Positions 33,312 to 44,065 of a DNA stretch of 64,000 nucleotides are shown here, piece after piece. Both the position numbers and the translations under genes were made by a program. This stretch comes from Nocardia niigatensis NBRC 100131 (GTDB lineage: Bacteria; Actinomycetota; Actinomycetes; Mycobacteriales; Mycobacteriaceae), in the NCBI RefSeq assembly GCF_000308655.1, contig NZ_BAGC01000040.1, positions 248,001-312,000 of the forward strand, in the 5' to 3' direction. The notes under the pieces were generated by a model that was not told where the DNA came from, made no database searches, and was given only the letters and a program-made list of their open reading frames with translations. Every line of letters begins with the position of its first letter. The stretch's first letter is position 1.

Positions 33312-34156
33312 CCACGCTGCACGACCCCCGCCGCGCCACACCGCCGACCGCGGACCACGCCAAAGATGGCAGCGAGACAACAGCCGGGCCGACATCGAGG
33401 CCGAGCGCCGCCTGGCGACCACTGGGTGGCGGTGAATGGCGCAGCGGCGCGGAACATTCCGGCCCGCCCGCAGCGGACCAACCCGGCGCGCCCGCGCCGG
33501 GATACTTCGAGGCGGATCCGCCGAATCAGCCCGCGCCCGCGGCGCCGCCGGTGCCGATGTGGCATCGGTCGGTGCCGAATCGCCCGCCGCGGCCGCCGCT
33601 GGTGTGGCTGGTGGGTGTGCACGGGGGCGCCGGAGTCAGCAGTCTCGCGGCCAGTCTCAGCTGGGCCGGGGACGCGGGGCAGCGGTGGCCCGCGCGGATC
33701 GGGCTCGCGGGGGATCTGGATTCGCCGCTGGTGGTGCTGGTCGGGCGGAGTCATCTGCGCGGGGTGAATGCCCTGCATCGGGCGCTGCTGGCGCATCAGG
33801 CCCGCGCCACGCCCGCCGGCAGTCAGGTGGTCGGTGTGGTGACGGTGTCGGATTCGGCTCGGCCACTGCCGATCCCGGTCGCGCAGCGGCGCGAGGAAAT
33901 GGAGGGCCTGGCCGTCGCGCTCGGGGCGCGCACCTGGCGGCTGGGCTGGCTCGAACAGTGGCGCGCCCTCGAACCCTACGAGATGGCGGAATGGGATCCG
34001 GCCGCCGGTGTGTCACCGGTGGACGAGGGCGATCCCACTCGCACTCCCCCACAACCGGTTCGGCTTCTGGCCGAGCAGATCCTCACCGCGGCGCGCATTG
34101 CCGGGGCGCGGATCACCGAACGCGGCCAGCACGGCGCGGAACCAGCCAGTCCATGA
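33308..34156 (+). CDS. Second P-loop-like protein lacking the Walker lysine
   Basis: A 282-residue protein. The first 95 residues are Pro/Ala-rich. The core resembles a reduced MinD/septum-site-like domain: PLVWLVGVHGGAGVSSLAAS with the lysine replaced (GGAGVSS), RIGLAGDLDSPLVVLVGRS, and VVGVVTVSDSARPLPIPVAQ. It ends with RLLAEQILTAARIAGARI. As with its upstream neighbour, the fold is recognisable but nucleotide hydrolysis is unlikely. The ATGA overlap with the preceding gene implies equal expression of the two, possibly as a complex. Confidence 0.7.
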   Translation: MTTLHDPRRATPPTADHAKDGSETTAGPTSRPSAAWRPLGGGEWRSGAEHSGPPAADQPGAPAPGYFEADPPNQPAPAAPPVPMWHRSVPNRPPRPPLVWLVGVHGGAGVSSLAASLSWAGDAGQRWPARIGLAGDLDSPLVVLVGRSHLRGVNALHRALLAHQARATPAGSQVVGVVTVSDSARPLPIPVAQRREEMEGLAVALGARTWRLGWLEQWRALEPYEMAEWDPAAGVSPVDEGDPTRTPPQPVRLLAEQILTAARIAGARITERGQHGAEPASP

Positions 34157-34173
34157 CCTGAACGAGGTGCGAC

Positions 34174-35832
34174 GTGCATCGGAAACTGCTGCCCACCCTG
34201 GGGTTTCGGAGTTCTGTCCTCTTGACCGCGGCCGTGTGCGTGGTCGCCACGGCGGCCGTCGGTCTGGCCCGCGGCGGGCCGCCGGACACCACGGTCCCCA
34301 TCGACAAATGCCCGGCGCTGTTCGCACTCGGCGTCCAGGGCACCGGCGAATCCTCCCCCGACGCCGCCGTCACCACCGACACCGGCATGCTGTCGGAAGT
34401 CTTCCGGCCCATGATGGCCGCAGCCAGCGACGCCGGACTCGTGGACCGCGCCTACGTGCCCTACGAGGCCTCCTTCGGCGGCGCGGTGTCGATCTCCACC
34501 ACCACCTACACCCAATCCGTCAGCGGCGGCCTGGACCGGCTGCGGTCCATGGCCAAACAGGTCACCGACCGCTGCCCCAACACCAAACTCGCCATCGCCG
34601 GCTACTCGCAGGGCGCGCACGTGGCCTCACAGTTCGCGCAGGAGGTCGGTGCGGGCAAGGGCACCGTCCCGGCCGAGCGGATCGCGGCCGTCGCGCTCTT
34701 CGGCGACCCCAACCGCAATGCCAACGCACCGCTGTTCCCGGGCAAGCCCGATCAGAAGCTGCCCACCGCCGCACCCGGCACGGACGGCAAATCGGTGGCG
34801 GCACTGGGTGATCCGCCCGCCACCAAAACCGCCTCCGGGGCGGGCATCGCTCCCGACAGCGCCACCCTGGAGAACTTCGGAAGCCTTGTCGGGCGGGTCG
34901 CCGAGTTCTGCACCGAGGGTGACCTCGCCTGCGACACCCCGGTGGGTGCGCCGCTCGTGCGGACCGTCGCCAATATCGCTGGGCAGACCGAGATTTCGGC
35001 CGGAGACCCGATCGGGTCGCTGAAGTCCATCGCGGAAGCGCTGGCCTTCACCTCGATCAAGACCGCCACCACGGTGGTGAACAACGACGTATCCGGCAAC
35101 TCGCTGACCGACCTGTCCTACCAGCCGCAGAAGTCGATCTCGCAGCGCATCGCCGACGCCTCCAACCCCAGCACCCAGGTCGACATCCCGGGCGCGTTCC
35201 AGGCGCTGCTCAAGGTCGGCACCATCGCCATCAATTCCATTGTGGCCGTAGCGAAGAACATCCTGACCGCGGCCAATATCACCGAGATCGCCACCGCCGG
35301 ACTGGCCAACCCCCTCGCCGGGCTGGCGGTGTTCGGGGCCAAGCTGGTCGGCGCGGTCACCACCCTGGTGCCGCCCACCACCATCAGCCGGCTCACCACG
35401 CAGGCGTTCACCGCCGTCACCCAGAACGTCACCGACAACAAGGACCTGCTCGACATCACCACCTGGGTGCGGTACTGGGACACCGCGCAGAAGCACGACT
35501 ACACCCACGCGCAGGGCGCGGGCTTCGGGGAGAGCCCCACCGACTGGGTCGGACAGTGGTTCGCGGCCGTCGCCCACGACCTGTCCGGGTCCGCCACGCC
35601 CGGGGCCATTCCGAGTGGCGGCAGCGACAAGCCCACGCTGGGAATGGATTTCGCGGGCACCTCGACGACGCCCACCAGCGTCGCGCCCAACGGGCAGTTC
35701 CCGCTCGGCGGCGGCACCGGCACGCCCGGTAGCGGCGTCCCGGTGCTCACCTTCTCCTCCGGCCCGAGCACCACGCCTACCACCAGCGGGGCACCGCTCA
35801 TCCCCGACCTCAGTCCGCGAGCGACGCCATGA
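34174..35832 (+). CDS. Cutinase-family hydrolase with a large insertion
   Basis: A 552-residue protein with one N-terminal membrane/signal helix (SSVLLTAAVCVVATAAVGLA), then a cutinase domain: CPALFALGVQGTGESSPDAA, the nucleophile elbow GYSQG (S145), ALFGDPNRN and the acid in FCTEGDLACD (D250). The catalytic histidine (HDYTH, H441/H445) comes only after an insertion of about 180 residues rich in hydrophobic helices (for example TIAINSIVAVAKNILTAANI and PLAGLAVFGAKLVGAVTTLV); in ordinary cutinases this gap is about 15 residues. A low-complexity Gly/Pro/Ser/Thr tail ends the protein. GTG 34174. It may act on mycolyl or other lipid esters of the envelope. Confidence 0.85.
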   Translation: MHRKLLPTLGFRSSVLLTAAVCVVATAAVGLARGGPPDTTVPIDKCPALFALGVQGTGESSPDAAVTTDTGMLSEVFRPMMAAASDAGLVDRAYVPYEASFGGAVSISTTTYTQSVSGGLDRLRSMAKQVTDRCPNTKLAIAGYSQGAHVASQFAQEVGAGKGTVPAERIAAVALFGDPNRNANAPLFPGKPDQKLPTAAPGTDGKSVAALGDPPATKTASGAGIAPDSATLENFGSLVGRVAEFCTEGDLACDTPVGAPLVRTVANIAGQTEISAGDPIGSLKSIAEALAFTSIKTATTVVNNDVSGNSLTDLSYQPQKSISQRIADASNPSTQVDIPGAFQALLKVGTIAINSIVAVAKNILTAANITEIATAGLANPLAGLAVFGAKLVGAVTTLVPPTTISRLTTQAFTAVTQNVTDNKDLLDITTWVRYWDTAQKHDYTHAQGAGFGESPTDWVGQWFAAVAHDLSGSATPGAIPSGGSDKPTLGMDFAGTSTTPTSVAPNGQFPLGGGTGTPGSGVPVLTFSSGPSTTPTTSGAPLIPDLSPRATP

Positions 35833-37094
35833 GCACCACCGAATCGGGGCCGCGGACAACGGAATCGGAGCCGCCCACCCCGCCGCACGAGGGGGCGGAG
35901 ACGTACACGGGCAGCTGGTCGGACTGGATCACCGGCGCGGCCGGGCCGCGACATGCCGGATACGGCGAGCAGTCCGACGACCGCCGGGGAAGCTCCGGCG
36001 GCCGCGAGAGCTACGCGAACAACGCGACCGGGCCCGAGGGGTCCGGCGACCAGGAATACGCCTCCGGCCGGAAGGCGGAATACCGTGGGCGTGCGGGCTA
36101 CCGCGAGGAGTACGACGAGTACGAGGCCGACGAATTCGACGATGAGTACGACGAATTCGATGACGAGGACGAGTATTACGAGCCGCAGGTAGCGAACGGC
36201 TCCTCGCAAGCGCGGCATGCCGCCGGTTGGGGCGACGGCACTTCGGGGTACACGAGCGCCGGCTCGTCTCACGCCGGGTCCGTGGACAATTCATCGGCCG
36301 TCCGGCAAACCGACGCATCCCACGCCCGGCTGGGCCGCACCCGGAAGGCGGGCGATCCACCGAGGGCTCTCGCGGCCTACGACCTCGCCCGGCAGGCCGC
36401 GGGCATCGACGACCCTCCGCCGGGATACCCGACCGCTCGCAGACCCCTGAAACGGGCCGCGCGGCCGTCCCGGCAGGGGCCGCGATTCACGCTTCCCACG
36501 TTGAACGGCGGCCAGTGGGCCGTCCCTCTGCTGGGACTGCTCGCTGTCCTCGCGGTGACCGCCGCCATCGCCGTCCAGATCGCCAAGGCCACCGGCGGCG
36601 ACGCACCCGCGAAACCGCATGTCGCCACCCCGCAGGCCGCGCCCGTCGCATCCGCGCCCGCCGCGCCCTCGCCGACCGACCAGCCGGCATCGGGGCTGCC
36701 CGCCGGCCTCTGCCCCAATGAGGTGAAGGGCGGCAATGTCCGCGGCAACGGGCCCGGCAGCACCAAGTCCGGGCCGGACGCGATTCTCGCGCTGCAGAAC
36801 CGCTACTACGTCGACCGCTCCGGCAAGGCGGTCCGCGAGATGTTCGCCCCCGACGCGTCCACGCCGACCATCGAGCAGATCCAGGCCGGTATCGACAGCA
36901 TCCCGGCGGGCACCACCTACTGCGTGCAGATCATGCCCGGCCCCTTCGACGGCCAGCACATCATGGTCGTCACCGAACAGCATCCCGACGCCACCAAGCG
37001 CACCTGGTCCCCCCAGCTGGTCATCACGACCAGGATCGGAGACTCGACTCTCATCTCGGCCATCGTCCCGATGACCGAGGACACTCCCAAATAG
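35829..37094 (+). CDS. Membrane-anchored protein, paralogue of the 30435 protein in its C-terminal domain
   Basis: A 421-residue protein starting by ATGA overlap with the cutinase-like gene. Residues 1-225 are hydrophilic with a very acidic block (EEYDEYEADEFDDEYDEF, about 97-114) and a basic stretch; one transmembrane helix follows (WAVPLLGLLAVLAVTAAIAV). The C-terminus (VREMFAPDASTPTIEQIQAG, PAGTTYCVQIMPGP, QLVITTRIGDSTLISAIVPM) aligns along its length with that of the 30435-31781 product. The two probably sit in the same envelope complex. Function unknown. Confidence 0.8.
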   Translation: MSTTESGPRTTESEPPTPPHEGAETYTGSWSDWITGAAGPRHAGYGEQSDDRRGSSGGRESYANNATGPEGSGDQEYASGRKAEYRGRAGYREEYDEYEADEFDDEYDEFDDEDEYYEPQVANGSSQARHAAGWGDGTSGYTSAGSSHAGSVDNSSAVRQTDASHARLGRTRKAGDPPRALAAYDLARQAAGIDDPPPGYPTARRPLKRAARPSRQGPRFTLPTLNGGQWAVPLLGLLAVLAVTAAIAVQIAKATGGDAPAKPHVATPQAAPVASAPAAPSPTDQPASGLPAGLCPNEVKGGNVRGNGPGSTKSGPDAILALQNRYYVDRSGKAVREMFAPDASTPTIEQIQAGIDSIPAGTTYCVQIMPGPFDGQHIMVVTEQHPDATKRTWSPQLVITTRIGDSTLISAIVPMTEDTPK

Positions 37095-37168
37095 CCGCCG
37101 CGCCAAGATCGGAACGCCGCTCACCAGCCCCTCGCCGCATCCCGGGAACTCGGGGTTTGCCAGGCGTT

Positions 37169-37197
37169 TTGGAAATGCCGCGCGGGTGGACTAGTGT
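37169..37197 (+). promoter_or_regulatory. Promoter of tRNA-Gly
   Basis: TTGGAA (37169-37174) and TAGTGT (37192-37197) spaced by 17 bases, about 47 bases before the mature tRNA start. Confidence 0.55.
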
Positions 37198-37243
37198 TCT
37201 CTCTCGCAGCCGGACGGGCCGAAACGGTCCAGAGGGCGGCGAT

Positions 37244-37316
37244 GCGGATGTAGCGCAGCTGGTAGCGCATCACCTTGCCAAGGTGAGGGTCGCGGGTTCG
37301 AATCCCGTCATCCGCT
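37244..37316 (+). tRNA. tRNA-Gly (anticodon GCC)
   Basis: A 73-base cloverleaf: acceptor GCGGATG pairs with CATCCGC; D-arm GCGC-AGCTGGTA-GCGC; anticodon stem TCACC/GGTGA around TTGCCAA (anticodon GCC); T-arm GCGGG-TTCGAAT-CCCGT; discriminator T. CCA is not encoded. It stands at the end of the envelope module; tRNA genes are common integration sites, but I saw no second copy of its 3' end in this window. Confidence 0.95.
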
Positions 37317-37426
37317 CAACACAAGCCACAACACGCAGCGCACACGCCGCGAAAGTTGTTCTCACGCAGTAGATCCCGAGCACATTCGCAGCCATATCGG
37401 CCCGATTTCGCGGTAACCTTGTCAGA

Positions 37427-37732
37427 GTGACCATGTTGCTCAGCGCCTTCCACGACACTGTGCTTTCCCAACACGCCGTGCTCGCCCAGCTCGGCAATCC
37501 GACACCGGAGACACCGCCGGTCGCGGACAAGCTGATGAAGCTCGTCCGATACTTCACCTGGTTCGTGTTGCTGTCGGGTGTCCTGGGCATCACCTACGCC
37601 GGCGGCCGCTTCGCCTGGGAGAAGTGGTCGGGCGGCGGGCTCGCCTCCCCGAAGATGGTGGCCGGAGCGATGATCGGCGGGATCGTCGCCACCAGCGCGG
37701 GCACCATCATGAATGCCGTCATCGGATCCTGA
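37427..37732 (+). CDS. Small pilin-like (TrbC/VirB2-type) membrane protein
   Basis: A 101-residue protein with two hydrophobic helices in its second half: LVRYFTWFVLLSGVLGITYA and MVAGAMIGGIVATSAGTIMN, separated by a short basic loop (WEKWSGGG). The size and two-helix layout resemble VirB2/TrbC-type pilins and small conjugation-related membrane proteins of actinobacteria. There is no long cleavable signal. GTG 37427 (VTMLLSAFHD) or ATG 37433 may be the start. Together with the modules upstream it hints at a secretion- or conjugation-like apparatus, but it lies beyond a tRNA gene and may be separate. Confidence 0.6.
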   Translation: MTMLLSAFHDTVLSQHAVLAQLGNPTPETPPVADKLMKLVRYFTWFVLLSGVLGITYAGGRFAWEKWSGGGLASPKMVAGAMIGGIVATSAGTIMNAVIGS

Positions 37733-37811
37733 CCGTTCCGCGCGTGGTGCGCCGTGTGTCGGTGGGCACCGTTAGGCTCGTCGAACAGACTGGCGAAGAC
37801 GGGTAGGGGCC

Positions 37812-38996
37812 TTGACGACGAGCGATGCACGCACCGCGCGCACCACACCGCGCGATGATCCGGCCGAGGGAGTCGACTTCGGGCTGGAGCACGTCAATGA
37901 GGTGCTGGCCGCCATGGCCGGCGACGTCGTGGCCGATCGGCCGCGAGACGCGGAACTGATCACCTGCAGACTGGGGCTCGACGGGGAAGGCCCGGAGACG
38001 CTGACGCTGCTGGGGGCGCGATTCGGGGTGTCGCGCGATCGAGCGCGGCAGCTGTACACGCGGGCCGTGGGCGCCATGCTGCGGCAGACTCTGGCCACCG
38101 GGGAGCACGATCTGGATGTGTTCGCGACACGCTACCCGGTGGGATGGGGCGATGAGCGACTGGTGCGGACCCTGCTCGCGGAAACCTATGCCACCGACGG
38201 CGATATCGCCGCACAGGACTGGGCGTATCTGAAGCTGCGCCTCGCCGGGCACGATCTGCAGGACTCGAAACGACTGGCGGGCTTCGTCTTTCAACGCATC
38301 GCCGGCTGGCAACAGAAAGGGCGCTGGCACCTGCTGCCCGCCACCCGAGCCGACGACGCGCCCGACGACATGTGGAACGCGTGGCTGCCGCGCGTCGAAT
38401 GGGGCGACGGCGGCCCCGAGGACCTCCCCGTCCTCCCGGCCGGGCGCCTCGACTACGACGATGACGGCCGCGGGCGCATGTACTCCGAAAAGCTCGGCCG
38501 CGAAGTCACTTTCGACACCGCGCTGCAAGCCCGCCTGCTCCGCCTGCTCGACGCCAGCCCCCGCGTGGAATCCTTCCGCGAACTCCCCGCCGCCGTCACC
38601 TACGAACTCGACGGCGCCGAGCGCGTCCACTACCCCACCGCCGCAGCCCGATTCACCGACGGCCGCACCGTCCTCATCGACGTCCTCCCGCTGGCGCACA
38701 CCGCCCTCCACCCCCAGCGCGCCCGCGCCGCCGCCACCCGCGCCCACGCCTTCACCCGCGGCTGGGGCTGGCTCACCTGGACCGGCAGCCACCACGGCAT
38801 CCCAGACCTGCTGTCCCGCACCGTGAACGCACACCACGAGTCCACCCTGATGAGCCGCCTCACCGCCGCCCCGATGTCCTGGCCCGCCCTCGACGCCTAC
38901 CGCCGCGAAACCGGCATCGACCTCCTGGACCTGGCCGCCTTGGTCCTCCGCCACGACTGGCAGTGGCACCGCGCCCCGTTCCGCCTCACCCGCTGA
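37812..38996 (+). CDS. Protein with sigma-region-4-like helix-turn-helix and possible nuclease domain
   Basis: A 394-residue cytoplasmic protein from TTG 37812. Residues 35-100 form a sigma-70 region-4-like helix-turn-helix (TLTLLGARFGVSRDRARQLY) with a preceding LEHVNEVLAAMAGDVVADRP. The second half (VTYELDGAERVHYPTAAARF, then TDGRTVLIDVLPLA) resembles a TnsA-like PD-(D/E)xK fold in which the DG...VLIDV strand would carry a catalytic acid, but the lysine is not clear. Similar proteins exist in Nocardia without assigned function. It may be a transcription or replication-related regulator, or a nuclease. Confidence 0.6.
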   Translation: MTTSDARTARTTPRDDPAEGVDFGLEHVNEVLAAMAGDVVADRPRDAELITCRLGLDGEGPETLTLLGARFGVSRDRARQLYTRAVGAMLRQTLATGEHDLDVFATRYPVGWGDERLVRTLLAETYATDGDIAAQDWAYLKLRLAGHDLQDSKRLAGFVFQRIAGWQQKGRWHLLPATRADDAPDDMWNAWLPRVEWGDGGPEDLPVLPAGRLDYDDDGRGRMYSEKLGREVTFDTALQARLLRLLDASPRVESFRELPAAVTYELDGAERVHYPTAAARFTDGRTVLIDVLPLAHTALHPQRARAAATRAHAFTRGWGWLTWTGSHHGIPDLLSRTVNAHHESTLMSRLTAAPMSWPALDAYRRETGIDLLDLAALVLRHDWQWHRAPFRLTR

Positions 38997-39135
38997 CCGG
39001 TTCGAGATCGGAGAGCCGTCACCGAGAATCTCACCCACGCCGAGTGCTCCCTGACTCGAAGACCTTTGCGAGACCAGGTGCCGCCCGGGATGCGACCGTC
39101 GGCCGACAGGCGGGATCAGCGCCGCGCGGGCCGAA

Positions 39136-41782
<2,647 letters not shown>

Positions 41783-41907
41783 GCGCCCGCAAACAGAAAA
41801 GCGACCAGATTCGTTACCCAACCGCGAGCCGCGTGTGATCAAGCGCGACGCGGATCGTAACCCGTGCCCGGGATGCCGGAGCGGCCGACCGCCGCTACTC
41901 TTTCGAA

Positions 41908-43140
41908 ATGCTCCCGCGTCAGTCCCCGAAGCAGCAGCTCAGCGCTCTCACCCCGACACTGCGGGCAGCGCGCTCTGCGAACTCGGTGGCCTTCGCGCTG
42001 CAGGGGTTCTTCCTGGCCGTGATCCTCACCGAACTCCCGCAGATGAAGGACAAGTTCGCGCTGTCCGACGGGCTGATCGTGGCGATCGTCGCGCTCATCT
42101 CACTGCTCGCGGGCGCGGGCAGCATCACCGCCGAGCGGATCGCGCTGCACTGGTCCAGCCGCACGGCACTGCGCGCCGGGCTGGCGCTCATCGCCGTCTC
42201 CGGCGTCGGGATCGCGCTGGCGCCGAACATCGTCGTGGCCTTCGTGGCGCTGGGGCTCTACGGCGTGGCGGTCGGCATGGTGGACGCCGGAACCAATATG
42301 CAGGCCGTCTTCATTCAACACGGCTATGGCAGATTCATCCTGGTGTCGTTCTACGCGGCCTGGAGCGCGGGATCGATCACGGGCGCGCTGTTCGTCGCCG
42401 CGTTCGAAGCTCTGAAAGTGCCGCTGTCGGCATCGATCCTGGTCGCCGCGGCCGTGGTGGCCATCGGCTGTCTGGCGGCGGGACCGCGGCTGCTGGGCAC
42501 CGACGAGGCCGAAGCCGGTCCGGCCGAACACGAACCGACCAGCCCGGTGCCGATGCGGATCTTCTGGATCTTCGGCGCGGTGATCGCCCTCGCCTTCGCC
42601 ATCGACCTCGCGGTCGGCAACTGGTCGGCGCTGTACCTGAAGGACGAGCTGCTGTCCTCGTCCGCGACCGCCGCGCTGGCGCTGGCCGCCTATCAGGGCG
42701 CGTCGCTGCTCGGCCGTCTCACCGGCGACCTGTGGGTGCGCCGGTTGGGGCCGCGCATGGTGGTACGGGTGGCCGCGGCGGTGGGGTCGGTCGGACTGGT
42801 GGTCGTGGTCGCCGCTCCGGGACCGGTGGCGGCGATCCTCGGATTCCTGGTCGCCGGATTCGGATTGCCGGTGATCGCGCCACTGTGCTTCAGCGAGGCC
42901 GGGCAACTCACCAGCGGCCGCGACCTGGACGCGCTCATCGCGCGGCTCAACCTGTTCAACTACGCGGGCACGCTGGTCGGCGGCGCGGTGGTCGGGGCGG
43001 TCGCCGACGCCGCCAATCTGCGTGCCGGATTCGCGATTCCGCTCGCCTTCGCGGTGGTGCTGATCGGGTTCGCGCGGGTCTTCCACACCCGCACCGAAGC
43101 CGCCCCCGCGGCCACCCAGCCCGCCGCGGAGCCTGCTTGA
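41908..43140 (+). CDS. MFS transporter
   Basis: A 410-residue protein with 12 predicted helices, for example SVAFALQGFFLAVILTELPQ at the start, GLYGVAVGMVDAGTNMQAVF in the fourth/fifth helices and IAPLCFSEAGQLTSGRDLDA between helices ten and eleven. The architecture (small MFS with conserved G-x-x-D-x-x-x-N in helix IV) is close to the YbjJ/FucP-like group. Substrate unknown. The following GNAT gene starts nine bases after its stop, so the two are co-transcribed. Confidence 0.9.
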   Translation: MLPRQSPKQQLSALTPTLRAARSANSVAFALQGFFLAVILTELPQMKDKFALSDGLIVAIVALISLLAGAGSITAERIALHWSSRTALRAGLALIAVSGVGIALAPNIVVAFVALGLYGVAVGMVDAGTNMQAVFIQHGYGRFILVSFYAAWSAGSITGALFVAAFEALKVPLSASILVAAAVVAIGCLAAGPRLLGTDEAEAGPAEHEPTSPVPMRIFWIFGAVIALAFAIDLAVGNWSALYLKDELLSSSATAALALAAYQGASLLGRLTGDLWVRRLGPRMVVRVAAAVGSVGLVVVVAAPGPVAAILGFLVAGFGLPVIAPLCFSEAGQLTSGRDLDALIARLNLFNYAGTLVGGAVVGAVADAANLRAGFAIPLAFAVVLIGFARVFHTRTEAAPAATQPAAEPA

Positions 43141-43148
43141 CTGGGGCG

Positions 43149-43685
43149 GTGAGCGACACCGTAGCCATCCAGCCCGCGACCCCGGACGACGCCGACACCC
43201 TCGCCGCCGTCGCCGCGGCGACGTTTCCCCTGGCCTGCCCGCCCGGAACCACATCCGAGGACGTGGCCGCCTTCATCGCGGACGTGCTGTCCGCGGGCCG
43301 GTTCCGCGAGTACGTCGCCGATCCGGACCGGGTGGTGCTGAAGGCGGTGCTGGACACCGAGGTCGTCGGCTACGCGCTGCTCAACGCCATGGCGCCCGCC
43401 GATCCGAACGTCGCCGAGGTCATCACGCTGCACCCGGTGACCGAGCTCAGCAAGATGTACGTGCTGCCCGGCCAGCACGGCAACGGCGTCTCCGCGGCTC
43501 TCATGGGCACCGCCCTCGAGCAGGCCCGGGCCGACGCCAGCCGGGCCGTATGGCTGGGCGTGAACCAGCAGAACGTTCGCGCTCAGCGCTTCTACGGCAA
43601 GCACGGCTTCCGCGTCGCCGGCACCAAGACCTTCACCGTCGGCACTCAGCTGCACCACGACTACGTCATGCTGCACGAATTCTGA
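43149..43685 (+). CDS. GNAT-family N-acetyltransferase
   Basis: A 178-residue GNAT protein: IQPATPDDADTLAAVAAATF at the start, the acetyl-CoA-binding motif A region VTELSKMYVLPGQHGNGVSA (Q/R-x-x-G-x-G/A) and the C-terminal NQQNVRAQRFYGKHGFRVAG. It resembles spermidine/polyamine or ribosomal-alanine-type acetyltransferases, but the substrate is open. GTG 43149 is used; TTG 43137 overlaps the MFS stop. It is co-encoded with the MFS exporter, suggesting a modify-and-export pair. Confidence 0.9.
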   Translation: MSDTVAIQPATPDDADTLAAVAAATFPLACPPGTTSEDVAAFIADVLSAGRFREYVADPDRVVLKAVLDTEVVGYALLNAMAPADPNVAEVITLHPVTELSKMYVLPGQHGNGVSAALMGTALEQARADASRAVWLGVNQQNVRAQRFYGKHGFRVAGTKTFTVGTQLHHDYVMLHEF

Positions 43686-44009
43686 AGTGCCAGAAGGCGA
43701 CCGGTGAAACGCCGGCGCATCCGGAGATCGGGGTCACCAGCACCACCGCGCCCGGGTTGGGTCGGTTGGGAGACGGTCGCGCGTTGGAGAATGAGCACAG
43801 GGATCTCCCGTTCTCGGCTCGGCGCGAGCCGGATGGGTGGAGCCCAAGCGAAAATCGAACGCCGACAGGCGGACAGGCGTGGGTGGGGACTCGACGCGGA
43901 GCAAAGCTCAACGCGGCGAAGCGATCCCAAGAACAGGAAACCGAAACCCATGAGGCCCGGTACGTTATCGGTGCGACGCGAGACCATCAACCACTTTGCC
44001 GTGGCTCAC
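43686..44009. other. Intergenic stretch between convergent genes
   Basis: About 320 bases with no gene I can support. The frames on both strands are Arg-rich and incoherent. Confidence 0.5.
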
Positions 44010-44034
44010 ATCGGCCGGGCGTTGCCCGGCCGAT
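44010..44034 (-). terminator. Hairpin terminator of the phosphatase gene
   Basis: ATCGGCCGGGC (44010-44020) and GCCCGGCCGAT (44024-44034) form an 11-bp stem with a GTT loop, 31 bases past the minus-strand phosphatase stop; it may serve both convergent genes. Confidence 0.75.
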
Positions 44035-44065
44035 CACGTTCGCCGTGACATCGTGAACGACCTTG

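Noticed and set aside
37244..37316. tRNA-Gly as attachment site of an integrative element covering 28-37 kb
   Set aside because: I found no integrase gene and no second copy of the tRNA 3' end in the window, so integration cannot be supported.
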